A stretch of 64,000 nucleotides of DNA from Morchella semilibera (lineage: Eukaryota > Ascomycota > Pezizomycetes > Pezizales > Morchellaceae): positions 1,651,802 through 1,715,801 of the forward strand of contig CM018603.1 of the NCBI GenBank assembly GCA_009192285.1. Direction: 5' to 3'. Position 1 is the stretch's first letter, and every line of letters begins with the position of its first letter. The notes under the pieces were generated by a model. The model ran no database searches, was not told where the DNA came from, and was given only the letters and a program-made list of their open reading frames with translations. The translations under genes and the position numbers were made by a program. This document shows, piece after piece, positions 48,301-61,600 of the stretch.

Positions 48301-51300
48301 TAACTAACAGTACCAATCTCCTTCCCAACTTCTGGAAGAATTGACACTTAGCTAGGGCGGTGGCTTGAGGCCAAGAAAGCCCTAGGATCATCAAGGAATA
48401 AGCTCACCGTTGACAAGAGATTCCAAGATCCAACCTGCCGCCACATCGGAATCGCCGGGCCAAGTTCGTACCAAGTTATCCAAGCCTCCCAATTCGGTTA
48501 ATTAACATTAAAAGACCTTTACTTGGTTACAAATACTGGACATATCAACTTGGCGCCATGGCTCCGGTGAACTCTTAAGATCTCTAGTTTATAGGTGTGT
48601 CGGGTGATACCGCAACTACATATAGCACCTATCATGTATGCTATCTTGGATCCTGTCAAAGATGCTAAGGCATGACGCCAGTCTAAAGAGAAAAAGGAAA
48701 TATAAAACTTCCGATTATGGTGAGCTCCCTTTAGAACTACCATCGTGAGATCCTGTCTGCCCGCCGCTCCATAAGAGCTGAGAGCCACGACTTCCCCATA
48801 TTTCACTAGCAAGCACACATAAAGACCATGTATGTACCATGCCATTCACCTCGCGTCGTCGGCGAGATGATAAACCCCACAAATTAGGTAATGACCATCG
48901 AAAAATCCCCGTTATCGAGGAGGGAATGAGAAGCTAGACAGTGAAGGGAAGGAAGAAAGGGGGGCTGGTACACTTCTAATGGAATTGTCGCTCCACCTAT
49001 CTGCCAGATCCTGGCTATAATACTATCAGGGTATATACTTATAGGCCTGAAGTTACCAGATGCATATGCTGTTATCAACAAGCCATATGCCCTATTATGA
49101 ACGAGCACTTTCCGTCCGAGACCCTGTGCAAACCCGGTACAAAAACAAGAATATATTTATATTATAGTGCACACAAGCTGTGGTACCATTTGGATAAACC
49201 CATTTACCCTTACTTGGGACTGGTCAAAGAGGAAACGTATCGAATCTACCGATTCTATAGTACAGCATTAGCACTAGGCATGCAAGATACGATACGATTA
49301 ATCGCATGAAATATTTACCTTGGTAACTAGCTTTCTAACTAGTATGGAAGTGGGCGTGGGGTTTCTTTCTTACCTACCTAACGTACCTAACCTACCTAAT
49401 TGTTGGATGATAATTATACCTATATCATAACAATCTAATCCGAGGAAGATACGGAAACTGCCCTATCTTACCATCAACCCGTCACCAACCCCGCCCGTCC
49501 CGCCACGAAAAGGGAAATGATAATCGATTCGCCCTCTGGAGATGCCTTCTAGAAGAACCGTTTGAATCGTCCGTCATAAGGCAGTTTTCAACAGATGTCG
49601 GCAGTGATAACGGCGAGCCTCGTAGAAGCCTTGTAAGGTTCTCGGTGATTGGCACAGGGAATCTTTAGTTTTCTTTGACGTTACACAAGAAAACCGCGTA
49701 ACAAGGCCATAGTTCTCGTACAACATCTCTCTTCTCGGTATTTGTGCCGAGTTGGATTTCTGTACAACATACATGGTGTAGGAGTACTTTTCCTACGCGA
49801 ATAAAATCGCGCGACGATCAAGTACTCCTCTTAGCCTTGTGCACGCAGAGCGCGACAATTCTAAACAAATAATTAATATAACCAGCGGGTACATGGGGGC
49901 CGTTAATCGGCATATGCAACGATCGTTGCGGGAGGAAGGATGCCTGTATTTTTCAAGGGTCGGATGATAGTTGTTGCACAGGATGACTACACGGATATTT
50001 CTTTGAATCATTGGGGCTCGGCAGCTAGAGGCGCTGTCAGAGGCACATAAAGCTTGATTCGAGAATTTTTGATAACCCCTCTCCGACCAGATGAATACAA
50101 CAGACAGGTTTCCTGTATGATGTCGAGGATTTGGGATTATATTAACGCATATTGTTGGGATTTTTTGGTTTCAGAACCTAGCTTGTGAGCATGAGCTGTG
50201 GTCTAAATCTATTCCCCAAGGACATGGGACAGATTAATTAACGGCCAGTCAGGTATTTGAGATTTGTACTCTCGCTAGCATATATTAGTCAAAAGCCCTC
50301 CTAAAGACCAGAGATAACTTAGATAAGTGCAGTTTTAACGTTGTTGAAGAATCATCATCGGAACGTTGCCCGTACGCGTTATGCCCAAAGAACTCTGGGG
50401 AAATCGGCATCCCCTGCGGATCCAAGCTGACTTCATCGTTTAATTTTTCGCGGCCCGTCGCGAACGCCAGCAGCCGCCTCGACAAAAGATAAAACGTAAA
50501 ATTTTATCCGATCCAAAAGTCTAATCAAGTATGAACGCGTAACACGGTATATACGGTATATGACCACCCGAACTCGTACGTACGTGTGTAGATCCAGTAC
50601 GTTATTGATGCTAAAAATATTTCAGTGGTAGGGTTAATGAGTAGGAGCCAAATGTTTCAGGTTAGTTTAGGCAAGGGTTACCCTGCCTGGAATCATGCTG
50701 TGTCACTCGAAGTCAAGTTCGATATCAGCATATTTATACCAAGATCAAATATCTAGATGGACATGGTCTAAGAGTAACTTTCTTCCTGGTTTCACTCCAA
50801 ATATCCTAGGAAACTTAGTAAGGTATGTAAGTGGGTCTCGATAACTGTCGGAATTGACCCGGTCACGGTAATAAAATATTCCATTCCATTATATTAATTT
50901 GGCAGCTGATCATGATTTGATCATGATCGGCTTGTGAGCGTTGGAGGCCATATTATATTATACCCTGTATTGTCTAACGATTACTAATGATCCATGTGCG
51001 GTTTGGCTTTTCCACGTTGATAATATGATTTAGTTGGTTGTCCGGATCGCGGCGTGATCATGAGGGGTTTTGTTATAACCCCCCAAACGGACCCCACTGA
51101 GCTGGGAATGATCTCACTTGGTAGAATCTGCTCCTTGACATGTGGATCGATTGCATATCCATTCTGAGTTGGCCGTTTCAATTCAGTCCCTAACATCCTC
51201 ATGTAAGTGCAACATTTTGCAATCCCAACTGCTGGTAGACTGCAAGAGACACGCTGTTAACCCCAAAAGATCGGGCGGTGTATCGATAATAGATTAACAT

Positions 51301-53673
51301 GGAGAGGGTGAGGCTGATGCATACGAGTATACACCCTCACAACGTGGCACCACCATATACGTACTTCTGAAAACCAGGGCAGGAAGCATGAAGCATCATG
51401 TCTATCGGGAAATTGACTGCATGGGTAACTGTCACAAAGGTCGGGAAAGTTTAACTTTGTGACTACATTTGCGCTCGCGGTGCGTACGTATTCGCAGGCT
51501 GAGTTCCATGTCTAGTGGATCCGGGATGGTATGTGTAGCATAATGCTATTGTCCTCCCATGTCACACGGCCTAGCTCATAACATTCTAAACTTTCGGCTT
51601 CCCAAATACATGTACTTATTACCTTTAGATCTTATCTTTTGACGACCCCCCGACTCACCCCCGGGCTATTAAATGCATACCTCGCCCACTAAACAGAAAG
51701 TCCATGTCCCAGCATGCGCGGAAAATCGGCGGGGGATCGCGTGCCATGACTACATGGTATTGTCTGGTTCTCTACTTGGAGGAGTGGTTGGCTTTGCAGG
51801 CCACGAGTGGCATGATAGCCGCTACAATCTGCAGGTAATGATGGACGGCCCTTGCTTTGATCAGCCATGGTCCTTTCTTTACTCAGCTCAGTGGAAGTAC
51901 GCAACGAATAAGCATGCACCAGCGAAAAGTCCTAGAGGAGGCCAAACTTTTCAAGCCAATAAATCCGGGCCTGCACCGATGTGACTTGATATTTCCAAGT
52001 CTAGCGTCCCACCCAAAATAATGTTCCTGGATAGGAAGCGTTCGCGGTTGGGAAAGAGCAAATGACCATGCATGCAGTGCCCAACAAACGGTGCACCGGG
52101 CGACCCTATCTAACAAGAAACCGTAGGGCCGCAGCTGTGGTATCCCTTAAGCTGTCAGCAAATGCTGACTCCCAGCAGAGAAATTGATCTCCACACAAAC
52201 CCTAACCCCCCAGCATACGTACGAGGGCCAGTATTGACAGCTTAATAAGGGATAGCCACGACACCCCCTTTCTAGTAGAAAAGCTAACGCCTAAATCAGA
52301 AATAATAACTTGTAATTATAGACATGTGATAGAAGCATAACGCCCCAAACATACACAGGCACTATTACTCATCGAGTTTGCCTTGGGAGGCTGTCATGAC
52401 CGCCTTGCACGTGATCTAACGCATACGCATCAGAGCATGCAGGCACAGCTCCTTCAAGCTAGGAGCGTCTCAGTGTACTCTAATGGGGCCGGAGCCTATG
52501 TAAGACCCTGTGTGTCACGAGGGGGGTTGATCGTGAGGGCCGGGAGGTAAGGCACACGTTAATGTGCATGGAGTATACGAGGTTTTTTTCTTTTTCTTTC
52601 TTGTATTCGTTTAAGGTATACGTACAAAGCATTGCATAAAGTATAAACTATGGCATAATATATACGAGGTAAGGCACACCTACATATACGATCGATACTA
52701 ATTCAGGGTCTATAATAGGCGCTTGTGGAGTATAAGATATAGAAGATATAGTTCAGGAAACACGACCCAGACTCGAAATAATTGCAATCATGGATCATCA
52801 CTCGCACCAATTCTTGAAAGACCCCCCCCCCAAACCTAGAACTTAAACCAACAAGCAGTGGCATAAAAGTCTCTGCCTAGACTATAAATACGCAACGAAA
52901 AACGGCTGAATAGGCGTGGTCCGAGCGAAGACTATATATATGGTAGCTTATAGTCTGCACCTAGGGTCGGTACCTTGACTCTCGACCTATAGAGATAAAC
53001 TAGGCAAGCAGATTAATTCCGCGTTTCCACACGCATACGAAAAACAAAGTTGGGGCCGGTGGTAACGAGCGAGTAATTAAATAGTGTGAACCCGCCATAT
53101 TAATTCAGAGTTTTTGTTAAGCAAGGGGAGGTATATATAGGCCGGCCAGTCTGCATATTCCTTCCTTGGGGTCTAGTCCTGCTGTTGGTAGATTTATAAA
53201 TCTCAGGCAGCGCTAGAGGGTCAATAAGTGCGTATATAATGACAATATATATTCACATTAGGCCACTGGCTGGTCTAGCCCCCGGGGGAACTAGTCCCAA
53301 GAGACCAGGACAACTAAAGCATGTTTCGGTCATTGGCCTCTCTAGCTATGATAAACGGGTTGCAATATATGGGTAGATCCCACATGTACAACCTAAAGAC
53401 CGCCGTAATTTGTGGGCTCGGATACCATATTGAGAACTATAAGATTCTCTAGTAAACAACCCTATCAGTAATACTCGACATCCGTCACAAATAACTCCAA
53501 TATGTTTCCGCCCTCCCGATCATTGACCCCTTCCATCAAGGCGCAGTACCAATTATCGGTACCAAAGAATACACTTACAACTGTACTTCCCATCACCCAC
53601 CCATTACCCGGCCTCCGTCCCCAAGCTCCCGAGGCCGAGGCCGAGTGAGTAATCCCCCAGCAAACCACAATTA
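45306..53673. other. Gene-poor intergenic tract of 8.4 kb
   Basis: No protein-like frame, RNA gene or complete transposon was recognised. Homopolymer C or G runs occur near 45757-45766, 45876-45887 and 46956-46966. A hairpin element lies at 52137-52259. The AT-rich stretches and many short stop-broken frames would fit old decayed repeats, but I could not match any part to a family. Confidence 0.45.
52137..52259. mobile_element. Short inverted-repeat element, possible MITE
   Basis: A 123-bp segment whose ends are inverted repeats: GTGGTATCCCTTAAGCTGTCA at the left and TGACAGCTTAATAAGGGATAGCCAC at the right, pairing over about 20 positions with two small gaps. It is non-coding. No clear target duplication was seen and no second copy exists in the window, so the mobile nature is inferred from shape only. 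Confidence 0.4.
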
Positions 53674-54539
53674 ATGTCGAACCCGCACATCCTCCGCCAG
53701 CTCTCCCGCCGCCCGCCCACTACACATTTCCTAGGGCTGCGGGCCGCCTGCCCACAGCCGCCAATATGCCGCCGACCACCACCGCCGATGGTAGTGGGTA
53801 GACAGTTCCATGCCGGGGCGAGGGTGCAGAAGGACCACCACTTTGATACGCTCAAGTTCGTGCAGAGGCTCCAGGAGGAGGGGTTCTCGGAGGAGCAGAG
53901 TGTGGCCCTCATGAGGGCGCTGAGCGATGTGATTGAGGAGAGGTATGTTATTCCCGGTAGAGGCTGGAGTGGTGGGGGTGTAATATAGCGGAGGTGGTGT
54001 GCATTCCCGGTAGAGGTTGAAGCGCTGTAGCTAATCCCGTATATTTTTATGTAGCATCCAGAACCTCACACGGACAATGGTCCTCAAAGAGGATCAGAGA
54101 AAATCACCTACACCCGTACGCCTCCCCCCCCCCTCCGCAGCTCCCCAGTTTTTCCCACTAACCCCCCTTAGAAAAAGTCGACTTCTCCAAGCTGCGCAGC
54201 GAGCTCGCGGCCGTCCACGCCGGCGAGCTCAAGCCCCTCCGCAGCGACCAGGAGCGGCTCACGAGCGAGATCAGCCGTCTCAGCGCGCGGCTGCGCGAGG
54301 AGCTCCAGCGCGCGCAGAGCTCCTTCCGCCTCGACCTCAACCTCGAGAAGGGGCGGATCCGCGAGGAGAGCAGCGTCCACGAGCTCAAGATCAAGGAGAC
54401 GGACACGCGGATCGAGAAGGAGGTTGGCGACCTGCGCGGGCTGCTGGAGAGCGTGAAGTTCAGCACGCTGCAGTGGCTGATTGGCGTCTGTACGGGGACG
54501 GCGGCGCTGCTGTTGGGTGTGTGGAGGTTGTTGATGTAG
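53674..54539 (+). CDS. MCUR1/Fmp32-like mitochondrial coiled-coil protein (DUF1640)
   Basis: Mitochondrial inner-membrane coiled-coil protein of about 232 residues, of the family of human MCUR1/CCDC90 and yeast Fmp32, linked to respiratory-complex assembly and calcium uptake. Exons: 53674-53942, 54055-54115 and 54172-54539. The N-terminus is Arg-rich with no acidic residues in its first 50, as in a mitochondrial presequence. Then come HFDTLKFVQRLQEEGFSEEQ, SIQNLTRTMVLKEDQ, KVDFSKLRSELAAVHAGELK and the long coil with FRLDLNLEKGRIREESS. The C-terminal membrane segment is LQWLIGVCTGTAALLLGVW. In exon 2 the frame slips at the A run 54100-54103; one more A would give the family-typical ITYTQKVDF across the last junction. 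Confidence 0.85.
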
Positions 54540-54645
54540 GGTGGGTGGGGGTGTTGATGTAGAGGGGTGGGTTCTTTGTAGATTCTTTGGGCTTGTTTTT
54601 TTTTTTTTTTAATTGAGCTTTTCTTTTTAGTATATATATTCAGAG

Positions 54646-54679
<34 letters not shown>

Positions 54680-56813
54680 TGTCTTCGGTGTAAGTCGAGT
54701 CTACAGCCTGTATCAGTGCACAGCTATATATGTATAGCGCTGTTTCAAAACGAGGTATCGGCGAGTCCGATCGGGGGGTCGCGGTGTCCATATACGGGTT
54801 ACCCACCAGTCACTCGGAGTCCGGGTGAGTTCTGGTGACCCAACCGTCTTTCGTCTTCGTATAGTATATATTAATTCCAAGTATTCCCCGCTCTCCCCCC
54901 ATGCGTGAGTATCCAAAGGGGGGGGTTGTGGGGCTGGCTGGCCATTTTGAAACGGTAGTCACAGCGTGTCACTCGTATATCCGCAGGGTTGACTACTTTA
55001 CTGGCACTGGATTGGGGATTGTTTAGGTTACGCGTCTTATAGCGGGTTACAGGAAGGTTGATCTGTATGTGCCTGAGTGTCTGCGATAAATGTAGGTACA
55101 AGATACATCAACTACACACAAATACATGCCACGGCCCCGCACCCGCCATTGGATCACAGGTCTAGAATACACTCATGGCCCATAGGATACTCCACTCCAC
55201 TCCACTCTCCTCTCCTCAAGTGATCCCCCCCCCCCATATTGGGCGGATAGGCCTAGAGTACACCAGCCAGCTTAGCGCTATCCGTTATGAAACCAGTTTT
55301 GAAAACCGGCCCTCGAGCAGAGAAGACCAACCAGTGGTACATGTATCTATGTGTGCCTTTCCGCCCAGTCACCAACCGCCCTCACCACCACCACCACCAC
55401 CGCACCAGCTCGCTAGATGAAAAGAGACGAAACGGCGACTGTCCTTACATCCATACTTTATATCTACACAGAACCAAGTAAGTAATATCTCCACCCACCC
55501 CCCGCCTCATCCCTTGAAACATCAACCGTCTCAGCCAACCAACCGCGCGCCAGCCACTCCATGGCATCATGACGTACCGCATTCGCCCGCCGGTGTGTTG
55601 TGTTGCGCTGGCCTTATCTTACTGTGCTTTGTTCCGTTCCCTGGTCCGTGGTGGCGGAGCAGTTGTCGAGTGATGCTGCATGATCGCCAGAAATGTCCAA
55701 GGCCCGGGGAAAGTGCACTTGTTCTGTGGGACAGGACAGGACAGGACAGGGCGGGCCGGTGTGTCATGTCAGCGGCGCATACATACGTATCATCATCATC
55801 ATCATCGGCGCACATCGTGTCGATTAATTCTGCTCTGCGACCTTCTAGAATTTCTACTTTTACTTTTACTCTATCCGTGGAGATCAGTTTTTTTTTTCAA
55901 GAAACCAGTTGCTCATTGCTCGGAAACTCATCATCGGCACCTCGCGCATCAACAGTCGTCAATCGACAAAAAGGAAATCCCAAAATCCCATCCATCCATG
56001 GCCATCAAATGATCGTCGCATCGGCACCCATTAATAATAATAATAAAACAAGAGCCACCGCCTATATCCGATATATGCAGTCTTACACACAACCCCACAC
56101 GCAGCCATCGGCATGCACATCCTCCGCGATAACCGTCAATCGTCAAATGCTTATCAACCCACCCACAGCACAAACGTTTGAAACGTATAAGAATCAAACC
56201 AATAAGAAAAATATCGATAATCAACACACACACACCACCCCAAACACCGGCTAACTAGATGCCATATCAGTTGCACCACAGATGTAACAGATCATGTCAA
56301 GCCCTAACTGCCGCTCAATCAAGAATCAAAGGTGCAAAAGGCAACGAAAGAGATGAGCCGGAATATTTAACAATTGATTTTTTGTGAGTGAGTTCGACGA
56401 ATATATTTAACCTTGGAGGAAAACAAAACGCTCTTTAAATGAATGTAAACGAAAGGCTTATTGGGCAATGTGAGGTAGGGGTAGGGGGATGCATATGACT
56501 GAGATATCTTCTCAGATGTATAAATAAAAATAAAAATGGGTATAAAAAATATGGGGCTTCCAGGTCCCTCCAAAGGGGACCTGCGAAGAACGAATAATAA
56601 ACATTTGTAAAGCACAAAAATGAGATGTGGCCAACAAAGGAAATAAAACAAAAAAGAAAAAACCCAAAAAGAAGAAAGTAACCAAAAGCCCAAAAATAAC
56701 TCATGTACCACCACAGATTGCCTTCGACTCAAAGCGATCGCCCGAGGAGACTACACCCACATATCCCGCATTTTTTTTTTCCTTTTTTTTTTTTTCCTTT
56801 TTTCGCCCGGCAC
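54540..56813. other. Intergenic with many microsatellites
   Basis: No gene seen. Simple repeats: a T run near 54597-54610, CT dinucleotides at about 54648-54677, CAC units near 55381-55402, GGACA units near 55730-55751, ATC units at 55789-55806 and a T-rich tract near 56771-56802. A 246-codon open frame beginning at 55514 reads through several of these repeats and is not protein-like. Confidence 0.55.
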
Positions 56814-58607
56814 CTACTTCTGAGACCCTGCCGACCCCCCCCGCGTAGGGAACGTCGCCGACATCGGCGGTGGCGGATATGTTGCCGAGAGGGGCGCCTG
56901 AAAACTTACTGACCTCGGTGTCGGTGGAACCCTATCGCCGGACGAACTTGGCGGCGAGATGGACACTCTGCGGGCCTTATGCGGAGCCGTTGCATAGTTC
57001 CCCTTGGGTGGTCTCTGGAGCATGATTGGTGCAGGCGATGCACGACCCTCCTCGGCGTCCGAAATGTTATTGTAGGGATCGACTGTGCCGTTGAGCTTGT
57101 TGTATGCGGTATTTGCGTCGGTCTCGTCGTTGCCGGGCTTGTACCCTCTGCGGCTTCGGCGGCTTGTTGTTCGCGGAGCTTGGCGAGCCAGAGTTCGGAA
57201 CGGGCTTTGTCGCGGACGTCCATGGATTTGCGGAGTTTGCGTTTTGAGGCGAGGCGGTAGAAAGCGAAGGCGTAGACAGCGATGGTGATTGTTTCAACGC
57301 TAATCTCGATGATGGCGCAAACGAGTACCCAGTCCTGTGTTTGTGTTAGTTTGAGTTGCTATTGTAGTTGACGGGTGCTAGTAGTAGCTAGCTAGCTACA
57401 TGTAGCCAAGGGGCGGAAAGGGACAGGGAAAGCTTACCTGCTCTCGGCACACTAGCTTATAGTTGATGTCCTCCTCAAACAGCTTCCTTCTCACATTATC
57501 CTTACACGCCCAACCCCACAGATCTTTCCCTTCTGCGCTGTTCCTGCTCCCCTGCATGATCCCTGCTGCAATTGCCCACATGACGATAGTGAATATAAAC
57601 GTTCCCACTGTAAACATGGTCCAGTAGACGGCCACCTTCTCCGCACGCTTGTGCCCGCCCCGCCAATAGCCGAACATAATATAAAGCGAGATACACAGTG
57701 ACACGACAGCGATGCAGAGAACGGTGATTTGTGGCCACTGCGGCGTGGCTACAGCCCATGGTGGGAGGTTGTTGCGGGGCGGCAAGTGCTTGGTGGCGTT
57801 GAAGATTGCGAAGGTTGAGGCGACGAGGGAGAGGACGACGAGACTGCAAGCGCAGTTGATGCTACGGAGGAAGATCTTTGCAAGGCGTACCCTGAGCTTG
57901 ACAGTCTATGTAACGGGAAAAAAAGTAAGTAACAATAACATAGAAAGAGAAATAGTGGGTAGATACTGACCAGATCCCTCTTATCATACTTCTGCACCGC
58001 CGCCGAATACCTCTCCACGTCCGCCTCCTCCTTAAACGTCGGCGTCTTCAACGCCGGCGTCAGCGGCGTCATGGGCACTGACATCCCTGCATAAGGGTCA
58101 CGCCTTCTCGCCGTCGATGATTCAGCTGGCGGCGATGGTGGCGGCGCCGGGGTATGCCCCAACCTCACCATTCACAACGCCCATCGAAGTGCGGTACATA
58201 TTCACTGTTGGCATAGTTGGCGGCGGAGGGTACGAGGGCTCCTCCGCAACCGGCGATGGGAACGATCCTGGGTCTACCGTCCTTGACGGGGGTTGCTGGG
58301 TGTTTAAGGATTGTGTGGGTGGTGGTGGGTAGTCCTGGGCTTGCCCGACAGCGATTGGGTCTGTCGAGTATTCTTGAGTTGCTTGTGCTGGAGTATGGGA
58401 TGTGCCTATGACGATCGGGGCCTGGGAGTCGGCAAGTGAGATAGGGCTGGCTGCCATGTCGTGACGGTTGTGCTGTGCTTCGAGTTCGGTGTGGGGTGTT
58501 GAGCGGTAAAATTCTTCGGGGTCGACTTGGGGGTTGTGAAATTGTTGCTGGGGGTGGAAGCCGCTATCGCCGACGGGGGAGTATGGAGTTACGGGGAGTG
58601 CAGACAT
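56814..58607 (-). CDS. Four-TM membrane protein, MARVEL-like, function unknown
   Basis: Predicted multi-pass membrane protein of about 527 residues. Exons: 58607-58169, 58125-57971, 57905-57438 and 57334-56814. The first 190 residues are Pro/Gln/Ser-rich and disordered, probably cytosolic. Four hydrophobic segments follow: INCACSLVVLSLVASTFAIF, WPQITVLCIAVVSLCISLYI, VYWTMFTVGTFIFTIVMWAI and DWVLVCAIIEISVETITIAV. The loop before the last has two Cys (WACKDN and LVCREQ) that could pair. A charged helix, RDKARSELWLAKLREQQAAE, and a Pro/Ser-rich tail end the protein. The four-helix layout resembles MARVEL proteins, but I recognise no named family. In exon 4 the frame slips at the C run 57144-57146; one more base gives EGYKPGNDETDA and an open tail to 56814. 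The first intron (43 nt, no clear branch site) is uncertain. Confidence 0.7.
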
Positions 58608-61600
58608 AGTGGAGTTTGGGTGAGGGTGGACAGTGGGTTATATTAACTATTGTGGTGGAAGGGTTGGTAAGCTTTAGATACTTTCATCTAATCAAGAAGT
58701 CTTGAAGCCCAGTCAGGAAGAGAAGTGCAGACGGTTTATGTAAGCCAAGCACAGCTTGACGGAATGCTGGTATTAAAGTGAAGAAAGAATGGAAATGCTC
58801 GTTACGGGCTAATGGGGGGGGGGGGGGAGTGAGTGGAAGATAGACACAGTAAAGGGTAAACGAATGGATGGTAGGTGGGTGGGAGGGGGAGGAGGGGGAG
58901 GAAGGGGGAAGGAGGGTTGTAGAAATGATGACCGTTAAGAAGAGGGAGGAGAAGAAGGGAAAGGAAAAGAGAAGAGATGGGAAGAGGCTGTGAATAAGGG
59001 ATTTTTCTTTCTGTTCTGTTTGAGGGCACGGTAATCACGAGTATCAGAAACTACTCACAATGAGACCCGTCTGGGAAGACGCCTGAGAACCAATCCGTTG
59101 GCCAGGAACGCAAGATGCACCAGATGGAAAGGGCGAACGCGTATGAGAAAACTCTCAGACTGGGGAAAGCCTCAGTCCTGTTAGTTACAGGTAGTTTACC
59201 TTGTTTGAGCGAAAAACCGCCGCGGTGATATAATAATAACAGCGGTATCTTCTTTCCGTCTTCCAGAGATGGAAATGACGGGGGGGGGGGTGGAAATAAA
59301 AAAGATCAATGCTTTCTCCAAAGTGATGATTGGGAAAGCAGCAAAGTGAGGAGAATGACTATATACGGGAAGAGGAAGGGAGAGAGAGAGGGGGGGTGAT
59401 GGTGGTGAAGGTGGTGGTGGCTCTTTACTTAGCTGACTGACATGCTGATTTGATGGAACCTCCAGCCAACCAACGTCGAGATACCAACAATAAATGAGTA
59501 TCCTAACTGCATACTCCTCTAAAAAAGATACAAATCGGGAAATCCACGCAACCCTTTCCAGGCGCCTTTTCATTATTTCTTTCTTTCTTTGTTGATGTGA
59601 TGGATAATCTGGCGACTTTACCTGCATGGGGAATGGAGAGACAGGCAGTCCCCCCGCCCATTAACCTTCCCCTGCCTTCAAGCGGGATTGGCCAAAGCTC
59701 ACAGGGGGGTGTTGACTGTCGGCGCCTACATACAGGCCAAGCGAGAGTTGTGCATCCGATTAGTGGTCGGGGACCAATAAATTTGATTTGCCGGAGGCTG
59801 CGTGCAGGGGCTGCAGGACGAATCGATGGGGTTGTGGGGTCTGGTGGTGCGACAGTAGAAAAAAAAATGCTCGTATCTAGAAAAGTACATGTATCTCTAT
59901 GTACCTCTCAATTATGTATTTATGCGCTCTAACCGCTTTTTGATCGCAATGAAGACAATGGCAGCTGAAAGCATAGAGGCAACGAGCAGCACCGCCACAT
60001 AAAGTCCCCAGAACCAGTAACTTTGGGGGGGTTCACATTTTAAATAATGACATTTTGCCTTCTCCTACATAAAGCACTAACTGCGAGCAGCTGTCAACGG
60101 AAAGGTGTGTGTGTGTGTGTGTGAATCATCGTCAAAACGTGCTTGCTTGCAGTGACGATGTTGACGACGTCTACGCTCTAATTCTAGAGTACGGTACTCT
60201 ACTCAAAGGGCTATTTTCCTGTGGACAAGGCAAGACAAGAAAAGCTTTCCTTACCATCCACCCATTCTCGATGTGCTACTATTCCTGGTAACAGTATTGA
60301 AAAAAGGCTGACTAGGTAGACGGCGCAACGCAAGGGTAGATCACTATCCTTGGCACCACTTGTGTAAACCCCTCAGGTTGGGCGCGGGCGTGTGCACTTT
60401 TTCATAAAATTAGGCACTAATTTAAACACACATTCCCTATTCGGGCCCTACATCCGTACCAAAATTAACAATAGTTCCCGCTTTCGAGGCAATTTATCTA
60501 TATATAGGGTACAACAGCAACAAGATAAAGACCCAAATCGAGAAGGACCGTAGCCAGGAATTGGGGTTAATTTGTGCTGTTGGGCATGAACATGAACACG
60601 GGTACCTGGATTGCCAACCACGTGGGAACCGACCTGAGCAGGAGCTTCTGCAAACGGGGCCGGATACAACGGTAGCGAGAAAACATCGAAGCGCCATGTG
60701 TATGTAGGTACCCTTGGCTCTGGTAGTGGTGGTGGTGGTGATATGATGTAGGTACGCCTGTGGGCATGGAATGATCATACGGGCTGCACAGGAGGATGGT
60801 TTATGGGGTTGAGTGTGGCCTCGAAATGCGAGCAACTACATACACCGAGTAAAGATATGCTAACTACATACTGATAAGATCTATCATGCTGGGAGATAGT
60901 AATCAATTGACTAGAAAACAAGACTCTTCATGAATCAATAGCTGGTGCAACACAACTACTCTACTGGTCAGTGGTTTAATGCTCTTCTTCGGTCTCGACC
61001 GAAATCTTAGGTCGAGTGAGGGCTGCATGAAGCCATGGACCTTAACACCCGTGGTATAGGGACCAATACCAAGCAGTTATCCGTATATAAAGGTCTGGCT
61101 TTCCTCGTGGATGATGCAAGTCTAGTCAACTGACCTGCTGCGATCGTGGAATGCAGTCTCAGATGCCAGATCAAACCTTCCTTACTTCCTTCTTTCCTTC
61201 CTGACATATTGCGTGTCTGTCTCTCTTCCCATAGTTAAAGAATTCCTTTCTTGGAGAGCCCTCAAAACTAAAAAGATATCAAGTATCCATAGCCTCAACC
61301 CTGACTCCAGCTAACCTCCCTGAACCCAGCGGCGGCAGCCCAAGGCAAAAACCAAACAACCACCATAATAAGTATCTATCTGGTTCTATCATATCATATC
61401 ACCCCATCGCAATCCCAATCCCTATATACCATACCATGCACCCCAAGACCAGAGCCAGAATGGGGAAACAAAAAAAATCCCAGCTACATGAGCGCTACTA
61501 TTATGCTAACAATCAATCCCAGTATTACATATATTAGTTCTTGGCCATCGATCATCGCTCGCTCGGGAAGCATATTGTAATACACCAGGATACACCCGGC

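Noticed and set aside
55514-56254. A 246-codon open frame on the plus strand
   Set aside because: It runs through GGACA, ATC and AAT/ATA microsatellites and has a composition unlike the genes of the window.
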